The notes under the pieces were generated by a model. The model was not told where the DNA came from. It made no database searches and was given only the letters and a program-made list of their open reading frames with translations. Both the position numbers and the translations under genes were made by a program. Below are positions 5,580 through 7,060 of a stretch of 7,060 bases of DNA, piece by piece. The first letter of the stretch is position 1. Every line of letters starts with the position of its first letter. This DNA is from Pseudomonadota bacterium (GTDB lineage Bacteria > Desulfobacterota > BSN033 > WVXP01 > G020346125), in the NCBI GenBank assembly GCA_030608745.1, contig JAUWDQ010000137.1, forward strand, positions 1 through 7,060, written 5' to 3'.

Positions 5580-5609
5580 ATTGTAAGACCGAAGACTTAT
5601 CTTTTTCAA
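5580..5609 (-). promoter_or_regulatory. Sigma-70-like promoter for the small membrane protein / ferritin-like / yqeC operon
   Basis: On the minus strand, TTGAAA (5609-5604) and TACAAT (5585-5580) are separated by 18 bases; each matches the consensus at five of six positions. The predicted start near 5573 gives a leader of about 55 bases before ATG 5518. It is the best minus-strand promoter candidate seen upstream of the three same-direction genes. Confidence 0.55.
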
Positions 5610-5754
5610 GGTTTTGTTGAGATATATAGAGTTTTATTGTCCGAGGAAGGGTAGGGCAATACGGTCTAATGAAATTTGATGGAAAGAGGTTGGCTCGGCA
5701 CTTTGCGGGTTTGTGGGGTCACCACTCCGCCCCTCGCCCCCCGCGGTGCTCGCC

Positions 5755-5782
5755 TTTACATTGAGCCACATTGTGGTATCAT
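5755..5782 (+). promoter_or_regulatory. Sigma-70-like promoter of the HTH gene with an operator-like palindrome in its spacer
   Basis: TTTACA (5755-5760) and TATCAT (5777-5782) are spaced by 16 bases; each hexamer has five of six consensus bases. The predicted start near 5789 leaves a leader of about 20 bases that contains AGGAG (5797-5801), 7 bases before ATG 5809. The spacer carries the perfect palindrome CCACA-T-TGTGG (5766-5776), abutting the -10 box. A protein bound there would block RNA polymerase. Autoregulation by the HTH protein itself is the simplest idea. Confidence 0.55.
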
Positions 5783-5808
5783 GGGAGAAAACGAGCAGGA
5801 GATCTTGC

Positions 5809-6192
5809 ATGGACAAAAAGGAGTTTTCCCAGATTCGAAGCCATTTGGGAAAAACTCAAGGCCAAATGGCACAGTTACTGGGTACTTCTGTCAAAGCCAT
5901 ACAGAGTTTCGAGCAGGGATGGAGGAACATCCCTGTGCATATTGAACGACAGGTGCTTTTTCTTCTTGCCATAAAGAGGTCCCATAATAAAAGGAAAACC
6001 TACTGTTGGGTAATAAGAAGGTGTCCTATGAAGATCAGACGAAATTGCCCTGCATGGGAATTTCAAAGTGGGCAGCTTTGCTGGTTTATCAACGGGACCA
6101 TCTGTCAGGGCGAGGTGCAGGAAAGCTGGCACGAGAAGATAAAGATGTGCCGACAATGCAAGGTATTCCGATCTGCATTGCCTCTCCTTTAA
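5809..6192 (+). CDS. XRE-like HTH protein with C-terminal cysteine/tryptophan ('two-CW') domain
   Basis: This 127-residue protein has an N-terminal helix-turn-helix of the Cro/CI type: TQGQMAQLLGTSVKAIQSFE (16-35), with SVKAIQSFEQG as the recognition helix region. Its C-terminus has seven cysteines and two Cys-Trp pairs: CW (66-67), Cys72, Cys80 in RNCPAWEF, CW (91-92) in LCWFINGTICQG, Cys99, and CRQC (114-117). This pattern fits the two-CW domain seen in deltaproteobacterial proteins and suggests a zinc or iron-sulfur site, so the protein may be a metal- or redox-responsive regulator. The metal and signal are inference. The frame is open from 5713, but ATG 5809 is chosen because AGGAG (5797-5801) stands 7 bases before it and the HTH begins there. 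It is divergent from the small membrane protein/ferritin/yqeC operon, which is one possible target besides its own promoter. Confidence 0.8.
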   Translation: MDKKEFSQIRSHLGKTQGQMAQLLGTSVKAIQSFEQGWRNIPVHIERQVLFLLAIKRSHNKRKTYCWVIRRCPMKIRRNCPAWEFQSGQLCWFINGTICQGEVQESWHEKIKMCRQCKVFRSALPLL

Positions 6193-6210
6193 AAGCAAGG
6201 CTGTAAGCCT
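6191..6210 (-). terminator. Weak candidate terminator after radC
   Basis: On the minus strand, AGGCT-TAC-AGCCT (6210-6198) is a 5-bp hairpin followed by TGCTTTTAAA. The stem is short and the T run is only four, so it is at best a weak terminator for the leftward radC transcript. On the plus strand the same hairpin has no T tract after it. Confidence 0.25.
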
Positions 6211-6230
6211 CAGCTATCTCGTGGCCTCCC

Positions 6231-6281
6231 TGTTAATCCTATCATCAAGGTAATGGAAAGCTACTGGTCGCCGGATTAACA
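6231..6281. repeat. 9-bp perfect inverted repeat between convergent genes
   Basis: TGTTAATCC (6231-6239) and GGATTAACA (6273-6281) are exact reverse complements separated by 33 bases. They lie between the stop codons of the HTH gene (6192) and the radC gene (6296-6294). No target-site duplication or transposase is seen. It could be a protein-binding site, a shared transcript-end structure or the remnant of a small mobile element. Confidence 0.5.
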
Positions 6282-6293
6282 AAGCCACAGTTA

Positions 6294-7013
6294 TCAGGTG
6301 CCTTGTTGTTTTAGGGTGTGCCAGATTTCCGTGCTCTCCTTTAAACTGCAATAGTTCTGGCTGCCGATGATCACATGGTCGAGTACCTCTATGTCAAGGA
6401 TTTTACTTGCCTTGTGAACCTGCTTTGTCAATTCGATATCGTCTTTGCTGGGTGAAGGATCTCCCGAGGGATGATTATGAACAAGGAGGATAGCGGCAGC
6501 ATGTGAATCGATGGCTGGGTGAAAAATTTCCCTCGGATGGGCCAGACTTGCGTTCAAAGTGCCTATAGCGATGACCTCATCCCGTATGAGTTTATTGCGC
6601 GTATCGAGATAGAGCCCTCTGAGGTGTTCCTTTTTGAGCCTTGCCATATCCTTCGCATATTCAAAAACCTCCTCGGGTGACCTCAAGAAGACTTCGGTTG
6701 ACCTCCCAAACAGCCGTTTGCCCAATTCAAAAGCAGCGACTACCTGACAGGCTTGTACTGGTGATAAGCTTAAGACCTTTTCCAGGGTATCCACATCGCC
6801 TTGAGAAAGGACCGCCTGATCGCCGTATTGAGACATGATTCTCTTAGAGAGCTCAAGGATGCCTTCTCTCCTCGTACCCTTCCCGAGTACCACTGCCATC
6901 AATTCATAATTCTTAAGGGATGCCGGCCCGTACTTCCTCAGTTTTTCCCTCGGTTTTTTCTCCTCAGGCAGGTCACGAATGCGAAGTTTGTATGATTTGT
7001 TCGGTTTACCCAT
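6294..7013 (-). CDS. radC: RadC family (UPF0758) JAMM/MPN-domain protein
   Basis: This is a complete RadC-family protein of 239 residues, the usual length. The N-terminal part (about 15-105) is the helical, HhH-like UPF0758 region beginning IRDLPEEKKPREKLRKYG. The C-terminal part (about 107-235) is the JAB1/MPN metalloprotease-like domain, with the full zinc-binding JAMM set: Glu146 in RDEVIAIG, His179 and His181 in HNHPSGDPSPS (179-189), and Asp192. The metal site is therefore intact. Despite the name, a direct role in recombinational repair is not established for the family, and relatives occur in both chromosomal and mobile-element settings. The ATG at 7013 is preceded by GGAG with a 7-base spacer. 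It is convergent with the two-CW HTH gene and appears monocistronic within the window. Confidence 0.93.
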   Translation of the reverse strand: MGKPNKSYKLRIRDLPEEKKPREKLRKYGPASLKNYELMAVVLGKGTRREGILELSKRIMSQYGDQAVLSQGDVDTLEKVLSLSPVQACQVVAAFELGKRLFGRSTEVFLRSPEEVFEYAKDMARLKKEHLRGLYLDTRNKLIRDEVIAIGTLNASLAHPREIFHPAIDSHAAAILLVHNHPSGDPSPSKDDIELTKQVHKASKILDIEVLDHVIIGSQNYCSLKESTEIWHTLKQQGT

Positions 7014-7060
7014 ATCGATTCTCCATCTTCATGAAGGAAAATTCATTCAATCGGAATCCC

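Larger units (their letters stand above)
5519..5808. other. Divergent intergenic region between the minus-strand operon and the two-CW HTH gene
   Basis: This region holds the outward promoters listed separately: minus-strand 5580-5609 and plus-strand 5755-5782. A plus-strand open frame across 5403-5654 is AT-rich, overlaps the small membrane gene on the other strand and has no recognisable product, so it is not called. The stretch 5701-5753 is markedly GC-rich (C-rich on the plus strand) compared with the AT-rich stretch to its left. I see no stable hairpin with a T tract in it. Confidence 0.5.

Noticed and set aside
5403..5654. 83-codon plus-strand frame in the divergent region
   Set aside because: It overlaps the small membrane gene and its promoter on the other strand, has no ribosome binding site of note, and its product looks like translated AT-rich spacer.
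5701..5760. GC-rich stretch as a terminator or repeat element
   Set aside because: It has only short CACC/GGTG complementarity, no stable stem and no T tract; it is reported as compositional oddity only.

Overview
The window looks like a chromosomal segment from a Deltaproteobacterium (Desulfobacterota or Geobacter-like, probably an anaerobe). This is inferred from the gene content: a molybdenum hydroxylase with a YqeC-type accessory protein, a rubrerythrin-like ferritin fold, a stand-alone DUF4388 protein, a two-CW-type HTH protein, a sigma-54 promoter and a GEMM-like riboswitch. No rRNA, tRNA, CRISPR array or insertion sequence was recognised.

Layout. Bases 1-219 hold no convincing gene. 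Two tightly coupled plus-strand genes follow (220-687 and 690-3038): the [2Fe-2S] subunit and the molybdopterin catalytic subunit of a xanthine dehydrogenase-family hydroxylase or reductase. No FAD subunit is visible. Convergent to them on the minus strand is a regulated unit. In transcription order it has a sigma-54 type promoter (3676-3691), a GEMM/cyclic-dinucleotide-like aptamer (about 3553-3658), an intrinsic terminator (3488-3521) and a 114-residue DUF4388 protein (3471-3127). This unit is the most interesting part of the window, and the 5' half of its aptamer is not canonical.

Next comes a probable minus-strand operon, read from a sigma-70-like promoter at 5609-5580: a 51-residue membrane peptide, a ferritin-like di-iron protein, and YqeC, the putative accessory factor of (selenium-dependent) molybdenum hydroxylases. 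YqeC very likely serves a molybdenum enzyme such as the one at the left of the window, although the two are not in one operon.

Divergent from that operon is a plus-strand gene for an XRE-like HTH protein with a cysteine/tryptophan-rich C-terminus (5809-6192). Its sigma-70-like promoter carries a perfect 11-bp palindrome inside the spacer, which suggests repression, possibly autogenous. Convergent to it, a complete RadC/JAMM protein (7013-6294) closes the window. A 9-bp inverted repeat lies between the two stop codons.

All functional calls come from reading motifs by eye; no database search or folding program was run.
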